From Evansella vedderi (GTDB lineage: Bacteria > Bacillota > Bacilli > Bacillales > Salisediminibacteriaceae): a DNA stretch of 64,000 bases. The translations under genes were made by a program, and so were the position numbers. This document shows positions 1-8,700 of the stretch, piece after piece; position 1 is the first letter of the stretch; each line of letters opens with the position of its first letter. The notes beneath the pieces were generated by a model. The model did no database searches. It saw only the letters and a list, made by a program, of their open reading frames with translations, and was not told the DNA's origin. Where the stretch lies: contig NZ_JAUSUG010000015.1 of NCBI RefSeq assembly GCF_030813435.1, forward strand, positions 1 through 64,000. Direction: 5' to 3'.

Positions 1-84
1 TACTCTATGCCAGATTGTATCAATGCAGACCAAGAAGCGAGTGTTTACCCATTTCTGAATCAAGAAAATGGTGCCTATTTATAA
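1..84 (+). CDS. possible 3' end of a plus-strand gene (partial)
   Basis: Frame 1 is open from the first base to a TAA at 82-84, giving 27 residues that end in ENGAYL. It would converge on sigF, and the palindrome at 186-218 could end both transcripts. The fragment is too short to recognise and may be a chance open frame. I see nothing else in bases 85-185. Confidence 0.3.
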   Translation, partial: YSMPDCINADQEASVYPFLNQENGAYL

Positions 85-185
85 ATAACTTGGTTGATTG
101 CTACTTGTAAAAAAAGGAAATTAAAGTAGGTGTGTTTGAGTTACTCTAAATCTTGAAAAAAGTATTTGACATTGTACGCTAAACC

Positions 186-218
186 ATAAAAAAACCAACT
201 AGTACTAGCCTAGTTGGT
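186..218 (-). terminator. terminator of the spoIIA-sigF operon
   Basis: Read on the minus strand, a 9-bp inverted repeat (ACCAACTAG / CTAGTTGGT) is followed by a run of seven T. The upstream arm overlaps the last codons of sigF. It may also stop a convergent plus-strand transcript. Confidence 0.75.
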
Positions 219-963
219 CCTTTAATTGTTTTAATATTTTCTTTTCTAGTCTTGATACTTGTACCTGTGAGATCCCTAAACGTTCTGCCACTTGTGATTG
301 GGTTTGATCCTTATAATATCTTAAATAAACAATAAGTCTTTCCCGTTCATCTAGTTTATCAATTTCATCCCTTAATGCTATCTTATCAAACCATTTTAAA
401 TCTCCATCATCAGAAATTTGGTCTAATAAAGTTATAGGATCCCCATCATTTTCATATACTGTTTCATGGATGGATGTGAGTTGTCTGCTGGCTTCTTGTG
501 CAAAAACCACTTCTTCAGGTGTCAAGTCTAGCTTTTCAGCTATCTCATTGACAGTGGGGGTACGACCTAATGTCTTAGACAACTCCTCTTTCATTTTGCG
601 GATCTTGTTTGCACTTTCCTTTATGGAACGGCTGACCTTAACTGTTCCATCATCCCTTAGAAAGCGCTGAATCTCCCCAATGATCATAGGTACTGCGTAG
701 GTAGAGAATTTGACGTCGTAACTTAGATCAAATTTATCTACAGATTTAATAAGCCCTATGCAACCAATCTGAAAGAGGTCATCTGCTTCATAACCCCTGT
801 TTAAGAAGCGTTGTACAACAGACCAAACTAATCTTGTGTTGACATTTACAATACGATTTCTTGCATCTTGATCACCATCTTGTGCTTCTTTAATAAGGCG
901 TTTTATTTCTTTATCATCTAGAAACGTTTGGCTTTGTTTTGTTTGTTTTACTTCTACGTCCAT
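205..963 (-). CDS. sigF: RNA polymerase sigma-F factor (forespore-specific)
   Basis: This is the first forespore-specific sigma factor, held inactive by SpoIIAB until septation. The 252-residue product matches B. subtilis SigF along its whole length (about 255 aa). It shows the region 2 core (LVWSVVQRFLNRGYE, DLFQIGCIGL), the KFSTYAVPMIIGEIQRF segment, and the region 4 helix-turn-helix (YYKDQTQSQVAERLGISQVQVSRLEKKI). I place the start at the ATG at 963, giving MDVEVK as in relatives. The frame is open further to a TTG at 987, but that would overlap spoIIAB and has no better ribosome site. It is the last gene of spoIIAA-spoIIAB-sigF and ends in a hairpin terminator. Confidence 0.97.
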   Translation of the reverse strand: MDVEVKQTKQSQTFLDDKEIKRLIKEAQDGDQDARNRIVNVNTRLVWSVVQRFLNRGYEADDLFQIGCIGLIKSVDKFDLSYDVKFSTYAVPMIIGEIQRFLRDDGTVKVSRSIKESANKIRKMKEELSKTLGRTPTVNEIAEKLDLTPEEVVFAQEASRQLTSIHETVYENDGDPITLLDQISDDGDLKWFDKIALRDEIDKLDERERLIVYLRYYKDQTQSQVAERLGISQVQVSRLEKKILKQLKDQLG

Positions 964-977
964 AGCAGCCCGCCCTC

Positions 978-1418
978 TCAATTGCAAAGAGCGCGTTGCT
1001 TTGAGAGTGTTTTTACTAGAGTTACTGTGGTCCCAACCATAGGTTCGGAATGAATAGCAACTTCATCCATAAAGTTTTCCATAATAGTAAAGCCCATGCC
1101 ACTACGCTCTAGTTCTGGTTTAGATGTAAAAAGGGGTTGGCGTGCCTCATCTACATTATGAATACCGATCCCTTTATCACGAATGACTAACCTAACAGTG
1201 TCAGCCTCTAATTCTACTTCTATATATACTTCACCTTTGGCATCTTCGTTATATCCATGAATAATTGCGTTCGTAACCGCTTCACTAACTACTGTTTTAA
1301 TCTCTGTAAGTTCATCCATAGTAGGATCCAATTGAGTTACAAAGGCTCCGACTGTTACACGGGCAAAGGATTCATTCTGACTTAATGCGGAAAAAGATAA
1401 TTCCATTCGATTTTTCAT
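978..1418 (-). CDS. spoIIAB: anti-sigma-F factor / serine kinase SpoIIAB
   Basis: SpoIIAB is a dimeric GHKL-fold protein that binds and blocks SigF and phosphorylates SpoIIAA. The 146 residues carry the N box ([11 protein letters not shown]), the G1 box (IRDKGIGI) and the G2 region ([15 protein letters not shown]) that form the ATP site. Length and sequence are nearly the same as in B. subtilis, including the final KALCN-like tail (RALCN). Its ATG directly follows the spoIIAA stop codon, so the two are probably translationally coupled, and sigF starts 14 bases after its stop. Confidence 0.97.
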   Translation of the reverse strand: MKNRMELSFSALSQNESFARVTVGAFVTQLDPTMDELTEIKTVVSEAVTNAIIHGYNEDAKGEVYIEVELEADTVRLVIRDKGIGIHNVDEARQPLFTSKPELERSGMGFTIMENFMDEVAIHSEPMVGTTVTLVKTLSKQRALCN

Positions 1419-1769
1419 TTATGCCACCCCCAATTCTAATAATGCATCCATTTCATTGGAGGCTAATCTTACAATCTTGAACAACCCAGACATCTCAAAA
1501 AGACGTTTAATTTGAGGAGAGATGGAGCAAACAACCATTTCCCCACCTAAGGTTTGGACTAGCTTATAGCGCCCTAAAATTACCCCAAGGCCAGAACTAT
1601 CCATAAATGTTAAATGTTCTAAATTCAAAAGAATATGGGTTAAGTGGTGTTCCTTCAATGCGGAATCCACACGTTCACGGAGCTTCATTGCCGTATGATG
1701 ATCCAATTCTCCTTCTAATCTTACACAGAGAACCTTGTCTCTTTTTTCCAAATCAATGAGTAAACTCAT
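1419..1769 (-). CDS. spoIIAA: anti-anti-sigma factor SpoIIAA
   Basis: This STAS-domain protein, when unphosphorylated, displaces SigF from SpoIIAB and so starts forespore gene expression. The sequence contains the phosphorylation loop [14 protein letters not shown]; the second Ser of DSS is the conserved target of SpoIIAB. I chose the ATG at 1769 because AAGGGGTG lies about 8 bases upstream. An in-frame ATG at 1778 sits inside that ribosome site. The product is 116 residues, close to the 117 in B. subtilis. It is the first gene of the operon. Confidence 0.96.
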   Translation of the reverse strand: MSLLIDLEKRDKVLCVRLEGELDHHTAMKLRERVDSALKEHHLTHILLNLEHLTFMDSSGLGVILGRYKLVQTLGGEMVVCSISPQIKRLFEMSGLFKIVRLASNEMDALLELGVA

Positions 1770-1847
1770 TACATTCACCCCTTAAGTTAAGTTCTTGTTC
1801 CACCAGTTCCCCTCTCCCTGAGGAAAATTGGTTTTCCTTTCCCCTCT

Positions 1848-1909
1848 CAATTCTTGGTTAGGAAGCTTGTCTCCTTCTTAAAAACAAAACTAGTGTTTAT
1901 TCGTCAAAA
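1848..1909 (-). promoter_or_regulatory. candidate sigma-H promoter and Spo0A box for spoIIA
   Basis: On the minus strand GAAGGAGAC (1877-1869) and CAAGAATTG (1856-1848) are 12 bases apart and resemble the sigma-H boxes RNAGGAWWW and RNNGAATWW with a few mismatches. Upstream, TTTTGACGAA (1909-1900) is one base from a 0A box core TGTCGAA. CTAGTTTTG occurs twice, 20 bases apart (about two helical turns). The match is approximate. In B. subtilis spoIIA is driven by sigma-H and Spo0A~P, which agrees. Confidence 0.45.
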
Positions 1910-2002
1910 CTAGAACCTTTTCGTAAAAATTATTCTTTTTTCAATTATAAAGAACTGTTTTAAATAAATATTGCTTTTAAAAAAAGATTAGATTGTAATT
2001 CG

Positions 2003-2085
2003 AATACGTTACAGGCGGACGCTTTCCGCGGGCAACGCTTCAGCCGTTGCTATTCCCGCTGGAGTCGCCGCCTTTCACTCCCAAG
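2003..2085. repeat. GC-rich palindromic intergenic repeat (family C, full copy)
   Basis: This stretch is much richer in G and C than its surroundings. It begins ATACGTTACAGGCGGACGC and ends GGAGTCGCCGCCTTTCACTC, so the ends pair (GGCGGAC / GTCGCCGCC) around a middle with further short inverted repeats. An internally shortened relative lies at 40845-40885 and a fragment at 58700-58735. It occupies the gap between dacF and spoIIAA. The rest of 1910-2111 shows nothing else I can name. Confidence 0.7.
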
Positions 2086-2111
2086 GACAACAATTTATAC
2101 AAAAAGAGCCT

Positions 2112-3278
2112 TTAAAATACATTTTTCCCTACTAATACGGAGGTTGTTCGCTTGATTAATGTCCATAATGAAGCTTCATGAACATCTTCTTCTGCCACAA
2201 CTACTGCTTCGGTAAGGACTTCCCCATCTTTTTCCACATATAGTTTCCCGACTGGGTCTCCTTTTTTAACAGGTGCTGCTATAGATTGTTCTAGTTCTAA
2301 ACGTTCCGTAATCCCTTCTACAGAGTCCCCTTTTTTCATAAGGAGGGATACATTTTCCTTTACTAAAACCGGGACAGTAGGTAGGGATCCTTTACTAATC
2401 TTTACTTCACCTAGTAAATCCCCACGTTCGTAACGTTTTTGCAGCTCATATTGACTATAAGCATAATCAAGCATTTCCGTAACTTGTCGATTACGTTCTT
2501 TCGGTGTGGGTGCACCCATAACAACAGCAATAATGCGCATACCATTTTTATTAGCACTTGCCGTCAAGCAATACTTCGCTTCTTGAGTAAAACCTGTTTT
2601 TAATCCATCTACCCCAGGATAGAATTTCACTAATTTATTCGTATTAACAAGCCAAAATTTTTCGTCTGTACCTTCTCTTAAATAATCTTCATAAAGACTT
2701 GTGTATTGGGTAATTTCTTCGTATTTTAATAATTCTTGAGCCATTTTCGCTAGATCAGCAGCAGTTGAGTAATGGTTTTCAGCTGGAAGACCATTAGAAT
2801 TTACGAAGTGTGTTCCTTGTAATCCCAATTTCTTTGCCTTCTCATTCATTTGTTTAACAAATTGCTCTTCAGACCCTGCAAGATGCTCTGCCATAGCCAC
2901 AGAGGCATCATTACCAGAGGCAATAGCAATACCCTTCATCATCTCTTCCACGGTCATCTCTTCACCAGGTTCTAAGAAAATTTGAGAGCCACCCATAGAT
3001 GCGGCACGTTCACTCGTTCTCACTTTGTCATCCCATTTTATTTTTCCTGAATCAATGGCCTCCATGATTAAAAGCATCGTCATTACTTTTGTCATACTAG
3101 CAGGTGGTAATTGTTCATCACTGTTTTTCTCATAGAGCACTTGTCCAGTATCCCTTTCGATAAGAATTGCAGATGTTGCTTGGTCTGCAAGCTCTACTGG
3201 ACTTTCTTCCGCAAAGGCGGTCATCCCTCCCCCGAAAATATATAAACTAATTAAAAAAACAATGAATGATTTTCTCAA
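2112..3278 (-). CDS. dacF: D-alanyl-D-alanine carboxypeptidase DacF (penicillin-binding protein)
   Basis: DacF trims the terminal D-Ala of peptidoglycan pentapeptides during spore cortex formation in the forespore. A signal peptide (hydrophobic stretch ending MTAFAEE) is followed by the S11 peptidase motifs: SMTK (nucleophile Ser), SGN (IAIASGNDAS) and KTG (DGLKTGFT). A C-terminal beta-rich domain runs to the end. Length (388 aa) and sequence match B. subtilis DacF. I prefer the TTG start at 3278 because GGAGGGA lies about 6 bases before it. The ATG at 3293 overlaps that site. A sigma-F-type promoter sits just upstream. Confidence 0.95.
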   Translation of the reverse strand: MRKSFIVFLISLYIFGGGMTAFAEESPVELADQATSAILIERDTGQVLYEKNSDEQLPPASMTKVMTMLLIMEAIDSGKIKWDDKVRTSERAASMGGSQIFLEPGEEMTVEEMMKGIAIASGNDASVAMAEHLAGSEEQFVKQMNEKAKKLGLQGTHFVNSNGLPAENHYSTAADLAKMAQELLKYEEITQYTSLYEDYLREGTDEKFWLVNTNKLVKFYPGVDGLKTGFTQEAKYCLTASANKNGMRIIAVVMGAPTPKERNRQVTEMLDYAYSQYELQKRYERGDLLGEVKISKGSLPTVPVLVKENVSLLMKKGDSVEGITERLELEQSIAAPVKKGDPVGKLYVEKDGEVLTEAVVVAEEDVHEASLWTLIKRTTSVLVGKNVF

Positions 3279-3306
3279 ATTTAATCCCTCCATTCTTTTT
3301 CTTTAC

Positions 3307-3335
3307 CATTCTTCCCGAAACAAAGGGGAATATAC
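3307..3335 (-). promoter_or_regulatory. candidate sigma-F/sigma-G promoter for dacF
   Basis: On the minus strand GTATA (3335-3331) is followed after 14 bases by GGGAAGAATG (3316-3307). This fits the sigma-F -10 consensus GGnnAnAHTR at every defined position, and the -35 fits GYATA. Transcription would start near 3300, about 20 bases before the start codon. dacF is a sigma-F gene in B. subtilis. Confidence 0.65.
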
Positions 3336-3348
3336 CATGATTTAACAA

Positions 3349-3392
3349 GAGGGTGCAGGAAAAGGTCGTTCTTTACCTTTTCCTGCACCCTC
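3349..3392 (-). terminator. strong hairpin after pdp
   Basis: GAGGGTGCAGGAAAAGGT (3349-3366) pairs perfectly with 3375-3392 around an 8-base loop. The following minus-strand sequence is CTTGTTAAA, so the T run is weak. It separates the nucleoside-catabolism operon from dacF. Confidence 0.7.
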
Positions 3393-3429
3393 AAAGAAAT
3401 GAGCAAAGCCATTTCCCCATAGTTACTTT

Positions 3430-4737
3430 CTATACTCCCCCACCAATAACATCATATATAAGTCTAGGAGCCTCTGCCTTATTCGTAATAGAGTAGGATT
3501 CTTTTACCCTTTCTATTATTTCATTGATGTTTTCATTATTTGCATGGAGGGTTGCAAGTGCTTCCCCTTTTTCCACAGCATCACCTATTTTTTTATGGAG
3601 AACAATCCCCACCGCCAAATCAATTGTAGAAGTTTTTGTTGCACGTCCTGCCCCAAGCATCATTGCTCCTGTTCCAATTTTATCGGCAACAATACTTGAT
3701 ACATAACCGGAAACATCAGCTTCAACCTTCACCTTATATTTTGCCTGAGGTAAATGATTGAGATTATCTACAATAGATGGGTCTCCTTTTTGTGCCTCTA
3801 CGAAGACTTTGAACTGCTGTAAGGCTTTCCCTGAACCAATAGCACCTTCTAACATTTCCCGGGCTTCCGCTAAGTTGTTTGCCTTTTTGGCAAGAACAAC
3901 CATATGACTTCCTAATGTAAGGCAGAGTTCTGTTAAATCCTCAGGACCTTTCCCTTTTAATGTGTCGATAGCCTCTGCTATTTCTAGTGAATTTCCAATA
4001 GCAAATCCAAGAGGTTGACTCATGTCGGAAATAATGGCTGTTGTTTCCCTTCCAAGATCCCTTCCAATCTTTACCATCGATTCTGCCAATTCCTTCGCTT
4101 TATCAAATTCCTTCATAAATGCACCAGCACCAGTTTTCACATCTAATACAATAGCATCTGCACCAGAAGCTATTTTTTTACTCATTATGGAGCTAGCGAT
4201 AAGGGGAATTGAATTGACGGTTGCAGTTACATCCCGTAGTCCGTATAGCTTTTTATCAGCTGGTGTTAAATTTTCTGTTTGTCCTATTACAGCCACTTTG
4301 TTTTTATTAACGAGATCAATAAATTCCTTATTTGTAATTTCCACACTAAATCCTGGGATTGCCTCTAACTTATCGATGGTCCCCCCAGTATGTCCTAAGC
4401 CCCTTCCACTCATTTTTGCTACTGGGACACCAACGCTTGCTACTAAGGGGGCTAACACTAATGTAGTTGTATCTCCTACCCCACCAGTACTGTGCTTATC
4501 TACCTTTATTCCTGCTATAGCCCTTAAATCAATGACGTCTCCTGATTGTACAATAGCGTCTGTTAAGTTTGCCCTTTCTTCTTCGTTCATCTCCTGAAAA
4601 AAAACTGCCATTGCCCAAGCACTCATTTGATAGTCCGGTATTTCATTCCTTGTGTATCCTTGAATAATAAAATCTATTTCCGCCTTTGTATGGGACAAAC
4701 CATTTCTTTTCTTTTCAATTAAATCAACCATTCTCAT
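3430..4737 (-). CDS. pdp: pyrimidine-nucleoside phosphorylase
   Basis: The enzyme cleaves uridine, deoxyuridine and thymidine with phosphate to the base and (deoxy)ribose-1-phosphate in the cytosol. The 435 residues match Pdp of B. subtilis ([10 protein letters not shown] start). They contain the family signature [16 protein letters not shown], the phosphate loop [13 protein letters not shown] and a C-terminal domain ([19 protein letters not shown]). It is the last gene of a deoB-punA-punA2-pdp transcription unit, 24 bases after punA2. In B. subtilis pdp is elsewhere, with deoC and nupC, so this grouping is a local arrangement. Confidence 0.95.
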   Translation of the reverse strand: MRMVDLIEKKRNGLSHTKAEIDFIIQGYTRNEIPDYQMSAWAMAVFFQEMNEEERANLTDAIVQSGDVIDLRAIAGIKVDKHSTGGVGDTTTLVLAPLVASVGVPVAKMSGRGLGHTGGTIDKLEAIPGFSVEITNKEFIDLVNKNKVAVIGQTENLTPADKKLYGLRDVTATVNSIPLIASSIMSKKIASGADAIVLDVKTGAGAFMKEFDKAKELAESMVKIGRDLGRETTAIISDMSQPLGFAIGNSLEIAEAIDTLKGKGPEDLTELCLTLGSHMVVLAKKANNLAEAREMLEGAIGSGKALQQFKVFVEAQKGDPSIVDNLNHLPQAKYKVKVEADVSGYVSSIVADKIGTGAMMLGAGRATKTSTIDLAVGIVLHKKIGDAVEKGEALATLHANNENINEIIERVKESYSITNKAEAPRLIYDVIGGGV

Positions 4738-4761
4738 AGGTTACTCCCCCTTTTTCAGTAG

Positions 4762-5589
4762 CTAAATACTTTTATCCCTATCCTTTAGGAGAGCACGAAT
4801 GAATGCTTTGAATTGCGGTTTCGCCCTAGCAGCAACTTTCATTACCTCTTCATGGGTAATCCCTTCAATGGTCTCTCCTATTGCCATATCTGTAATACAC
4901 GAAATGCCCAAAATATTCATCCCCATGTGACGGGCGATAATTACTTCTGGTATGGTTGACATTCCTACAACGTCTCCGCCTAATTTACGAAGCATAATCA
5001 GCTCAGCAGCAGACATATAAGTAGGACCACTGACTCCGGCATAGACTCCCCTCTGTAATGTAAAACCTAGCTTCTGAACTACCTTCATTGCATACTCCTT
5101 CAAATGGGGCGAATATGCATGACTCATATCTGGAAAGCGTGGGCCTAGCTCCTCTATGTTGGGACCAATTAACGGATTTGCACCCGTAAAGTTTATATGA
5201 TCATCAATTAGCATTAAATCCCCAGGTTTAAATGCTTCATTCATTCCGCCACAGGCGTTAGTAACAATGAGACTTTCACAGCCTAACAGCTTCATCACAC
5301 GGACAGGAAAGGTCACTTCTTCCATGGAATATCCCTCGTAATAATGGAACCTTCCTTGCATTGCTATTACAGATTTACCTTCTAAAGTTCCAACAACAAG
5401 CTGACCTTTATGACCTGCAACAGTGGATGTGGGAAAGTGAGGGATTTGATCATAAGAAATAATTACTGCATTTTCTATTTCTTCCCCTAAATCTCCTAGA
5501 CCAGATCCTAGAATTAATCCAATTAATGGATTACCGTTGATCTTTGACTGAATAAAATCAACAGCTTCCTTCATTTTTTCCATGGTCAT
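4762..5589 (-). CDS. purine-nucleoside phosphorylase paralogue with altered base-binding residues
   Basis: This is a second trimeric-type PNP encoded directly after punA and overlapping it by 32 bases. It keeps the phosphate site (LGSGLG; ATVAGH-type loop TVAGHKGQL; MQGRFHYYEGY) and the VTNACGGMN and GMSTIPEVIIARH motifs. Two base-contacting residues differ from punA and from the family: the Glu of the YETPAE motif is Met192 (TYMSAAE) and the Asn of ISNMA is Asp234 (ITDMA). These correspond to Glu201 and Asn243 of the mammalian enzyme. That suggests a changed substrate, possibly 6-aminopurine nucleosides. Start chosen at 5589 (GGATGGTGG just upstream); ATGs at 5601 and 5583 are alternatives. 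Confidence 0.9.
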   Translation of the reverse strand: MTMEKMKEAVDFIQSKINGNPLIGLILGSGLGDLGEEIENAVIISYDQIPHFPTSTVAGHKGQLVVGTLEGKSVIAMQGRFHYYEGYSMEEVTFPVRVMKLLGCESLIVTNACGGMNEAFKPGDLMLIDDHINFTGANPLIGPNIEELGPRFPDMSHAYSPHLKEYAMKVVQKLGFTLQRGVYAGVSGPTYMSAAELIMLRKLGGDVVGMSTIPEVIIARHMGMNILGISCITDMAIGETIEGITHEEVMKVAARAKPQFKAFIRALLKDRDKSI

Positions 5590-6415
5590 TATTTCCACCA
5601 TCCATTCGTTTTACAATTTCTTTTATCAATGCTAAAAAGTTCTCTTTCACTTGTTCTGTTGTTTCCATTACTTCCTCGTGTGTAAGGGGTTGATCAAGAA
5701 TTCCTGCTGCCATATTAGAAATACAAGAAACGCCCAATACAGACAAATTGCTATGCCTTGCCACAATTACTTCAGGAACAGTCGACATTCCCACAGCATC
5801 AGCACCCATTGTCCTTAACATTCTAACCTCAGCTGGCGTTTCATAGGTTGGCCCGGTATTTCCGGCATAAACCCCTTCTTGAATGTTTACCCCTAAATCA
5901 CTAGCTGTACTTTTTGCTAATTCAATAAACTTTGAAGAATAGGCTTGTGACATATCTGGAAAACGTACACCTATTGCTTCATCGTTTGGTCCAATTAAAG
6001 GGTTAGTCCCAAATAAATTAATATGATCCCTTATTATCATTAAGTCTCCTGGCTGGAATGACTCATTTACTCCACCGGCAGCATTTGTAACAATTACCGT
6101 TTCCACACCAATGCCTTTCATCACCCTTACTGGTAGTGTCACGAGCTCCATGGAATACCCTTCGTAGAAATGAAATCTTCCCTGCATTGCAACGACTTGT
6201 TTTCCTTCTAGATCTCCAATAACCAGTTGACCTTTATGACCGGCAACGGTAGAAGTGGGAAATCCAGGAATTTCATGGTAAGGAATCTTTATGGGATCCT
6301 TTATCTCCTCCGCAAGAACTCCTAATCCCGATCCTAAAATTAAACCAATTGTTGGTTTATTCTTTATTCTTTGTAAAATATAGTCTTGTGCTTGTTTCAT
6401 TTTTCCTTCTATCAT
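5558..6415 (-). CDS. punA: purine-nucleoside phosphorylase (guanosine/inosine type)
   Basis: It splits inosine, guanosine and their deoxy forms into base and pentose-1-phosphate. The 285-residue protein has all trimeric-PNP motifs: LGSGLG, TSTVAGHKGQ, MQGRFHFYEGYS, VTNAAGGVN, GPTYETPAEV with the purine-binding Glu192, and CISNMA with Asn234. An AGGAGG site precedes the ATG. It follows deoB by 12 bases as in B. subtilis drm-punA, and DeoB uses the pentose-1-phosphate it makes. Confidence 0.95.
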   Translation of the reverse strand: MIEGKMKQAQDYILQRIKNKPTIGLILGSGLGVLAEEIKDPIKIPYHEIPGFPTSTVAGHKGQLVIGDLEGKQVVAMQGRFHFYEGYSMELVTLPVRVMKGIGVETVIVTNAAGGVNESFQPGDLMIIRDHINLFGTNPLIGPNDEAIGVRFPDMSQAYSSKFIELAKSTASDLGVNIQEGVYAGNTGPTYETPAEVRMLRTMGADAVGMSTVPEVIVARHSNLSVLGVSCISNMAAGILDQPLTHEEVMETTEQVKENFLALIKEIVKRMDGGNNDHGKNEGSC

Positions 6416-6427
6416 AAAGATATCCTC

Positions 6428-7612
6428 CTACTCCAATTCTTTTAGAAAGCTTTCACCATGTTGAGGAAGAGGTACTTTGAAATTATCTGCAATGGTTGCC
6501 CCAACGTCTGCGAAGGTACTACGAATGCCTAATGAATTCGTCTCTTTCATGTTTTTATTATAAACAAGTAATGGCACATACTCCCTTGTATGGTCAGTCC
6601 CGTGATGGGTTGGGTCATTTCCATGGTCGGCTGTAATAATTAACAAATCATTTTCCCTAAGTTTTGGTAGAGCTTCCCCAAGTCTCTCATCAAATTCCTC
6701 TAATGCCTTTCCATATCCGATTGGATCACGGCGATGACCATATTTTGCATCAAAATCAACTAAATTTAAGAAACTTAACCCTTTAAAATTCATATCCAAC
6801 GATTCATTTAACTTATCCATTCCATCTACATTGGAAATGGTTCGAAGTGAATCGGTAATTCCTTCTCCATCATAAATATCCGATATTTTGCCAATTGCTA
6901 TAGAATCCAATCCATTATCCTTAAGTTCATTCATTACCGTTCTGCCAAATGGCTTTAGTGCGTAGTCATGTCGATTTGCTGTACGTTCCCACTTTCCAGG
7001 CCCCCCTATAAACGGTCGAGCTATCACTCTTCCAACCATATACTTCTCATCAAGGGTAAGCTCTCTGGCAATTTTGCAAATATTGTATAACTCTTCTATT
7101 GGGATGATCTCTTCATGAGCTGCTATTTGCAGGACGGAATCTGCAGATGTATAAACAATTAAGTCACCTGAATCCACATGCTGTTTCCCTAGTTCCTCCA
7201 AAATTTCTGTCCCCGATGCTGGCTTATTTCCAATTACTTTTCTTCCTGTTTTCTCTTCCAATGCTCCTATTAATTCTTTAGGAAAACCTTTTGGAAATGT
7301 TCGAAATGGCTGATCTATGTATAGCCCCATTAATTCCCAATGGCCTGTCATCGTATCTTTCCCTACAGAGGCCTCTGCCATTTTACCATAGTATGCTAGA
7401 GGGGATTCCGTTTCTTTTCCCCCTTTATAGCTTTTCACTTTCGTTAACCCTAATCGATCTAAATTTGGCATATTAAGCCCATTCATTTTCTCAGCAATAT
7501 TGCCTAAAGTATCCGCACCTTCATCATTGAAATCCTTTGCATCCGGGGCTTCACCAATACCTACTGAATCCATTACTACCAAGAAAATACGCTCATATTT
7601 ATAATTGCTCAC
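6428..7612 (-). CDS. deoB: phosphopentomutase
   Basis: DeoB (Drm) interconverts ribose/deoxyribose 1-phosphate and 5-phosphate, feeding nucleoside sugars into central metabolism. The 394 residues belong to the alkaline-phosphatase-like metalloenzymes: metal ligands are visible in [14 protein letters not shown] near the N-terminus and in [20 protein letters not shown] near the C-terminus, and the phospho-Thr segment is [13 protein letters not shown]. The start is GTG with an AGGAGG site. It heads the deoB-punA-punA2-pdp unit. Confidence 0.96.
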   Translation of the reverse strand: MSNYKYERIFLVVMDSVGIGEAPDAKDFNDEGADTLGNIAEKMNGLNMPNLDRLGLTKVKSYKGGKETESPLAYYGKMAEASVGKDTMTGHWELMGLYIDQPFRTFPKGFPKELIGALEEKTGRKVIGNKPASGTEILEELGKQHVDSGDLIVYTSADSVLQIAAHEEIIPIEELYNICKIARELTLDEKYMVGRVIARPFIGGPGKWERTANRHDYALKPFGRTVMNELKDNGLDSIAIGKISDIYDGEGITDSLRTISNVDGMDKLNESLDMNFKGLSFLNLVDFDAKYGHRRDPIGYGKALEEFDERLGEALPKLRENDLLIITADHGNDPTHHGTDHTREYVPLLVYNKNMKETNSLGIRSTFADVGATIADNFKVPLPQHGESFLKELE

Positions 7613-7675
7613 AATACAACCTCCTATTGATATGATTAAGAAGAATAAAACACAATTGAATCTTTTTTACATTTA

Positions 7676-7761
7676 AAGGTTGTTCAAAAACTTATGGAAA
7701 AATGTCACTTTTTATTTTTTTGGTATATTATCACCTCTGCAGTCAGAGGTCAGACAACCTT
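7676..7761 (-). other. inverted repeats in the deoB leader
   Basis: The gap between xerD and deoB holds a perfect hairpin ACCTCTG-CAGT-CAGAGGT (7732-7749) nested between AAGGTTGT (7676-7683) and ACAACCTT (7754-7761). Neither strand has a T run after the small hairpin. It could be a structured 5' leader of deoB or a regulator site. Confidence 0.3.
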
Positions 7762-7791
7762 ATTTCCGAAAAAAATTTACTCTATTTTCAT

Positions 7792-8676
7792 TTAGGCTCT
7801 TGGATGAAATCTAGAGTAAATTTCTGTTATTCTTGTCTTATTTACTTTTGAATAAATTTGTGTTGTAGAAATATTTACATGACCGAGCATTTCTTGAACA
7901 GCTTTAATATCCGCTCCATTTTCCAATAAATGTATAGCAAATGAATGCCTTAAAACATGAGGGGTTAAGTTTTTATCAATACCCGCAACTTTCGCTAATA
8001 GTTTGATAACTTTCCAAAAACCTTGCCTAGATAAGGCTTTACCATGATGGTTAAGAAACAAGTTGTCATAAGGTTGTTGTTTGATTAGGGCTGGTCTTCC
8101 TTTTTCTATGTAATTAGTCAATGCTTCTATAGCTTTTTTACCAATAGGAATGATCCGTTCTTTCTTACCTTCTCCACCGCACTGGATATATCCCATTCGT
8201 AAATTCAAATTAGTAAGACTTAATTGGCAGAGTTCACTAACTCTGATTCCTGTTCCATAAAGAAGCTCTATCATTGCTTTATTTCTTAAGTTTAAATAAG
8301 GATTCTTCACTGTTGTTCGTAACAGTGCTTCCACCTCATCAATAGTAAGTGAATTGGGGAGGACAGTTTCAACCCTTGGGATATCAATTTGCACAGTTGG
8401 ATCAGCAATGCCTTTCCGAAGGAGATATTGATGAAACGACCTAATAGACGAAAGCGTTCGTGCGATAGAGCTCTCCGCCTTCCCTCGCTCCCTTTGATAA
8501 GACAAATATTGTCTAACATTTACCCCCGTTATTTCCTTCCAGTCGCTGATTCTTTCTCTTTCCTCCATAAATTTCATGTAGCCTAATAAATCTCTAGTGT
8601 ATGCCTCTATTGTATTCGGTGATGCCCCCTTTTCTTCTGACAAAAAATAGATATATTCATCAAAAACTTGCTGCAT
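7792..8676 (-). CDS. xerD: site-specific tyrosine recombinase XerD
   Basis: XerD (RipX) works with XerC/CodV at dif to resolve chromosome dimers. The 294-residue protein has an N-terminal SAM-like core-binding domain and a C-terminal catalytic domain with the tyrosine recombinase residues: Arg in GTGIRVSEL, His and Arg in LTPHVLRHSFA, His in MLGHVNI, and the Tyr nucleophile in TTQIYSKV. Its place beside yqzK and fur matches B. subtilis ripX. Confidence 0.95.
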   Translation of the reverse strand: MQQVFDEYIYFLSEEKGASPNTIEAYTRDLLGYMKFMEERERISDWKEITGVNVRQYLSYQRERGKAESSIARTLSSIRSFHQYLLRKGIADPTVQIDIPRVETVLPNSLTIDEVEALLRTTVKNPYLNLRNKAMIELLYGTGIRVSELCQLSLTNLNLRMGYIQCGGEGKKERIIPIGKKAIEALTNYIEKGRPALIKQQPYDNLFLNHHGKALSRQGFWKVIKLLAKVAGIDKNLTPHVLRHSFAIHLLENGADIKAVQEMLGHVNISTTQIYSKVNKTRITEIYSRFHPRA

Positions 8677-8700
8677 CCATGGCCACCACCTTCCAGACTC

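Noticed and set aside
1897-1918. AAGGTTCTA followed by GACGAATAA as the sigma-H promoter of spoIIA
   Set aside because: The -10-like part fits well but the two boxes are only about 6 bases apart instead of 11-12; the downstream pair at 1848-1877 has the right spacing.
4022-4597. 191-codon open frame on the plus strand opposite pdp
   Set aside because: It is antisense to a well conserved enzyme gene, has no recognisable product and mirrors its codon pattern.
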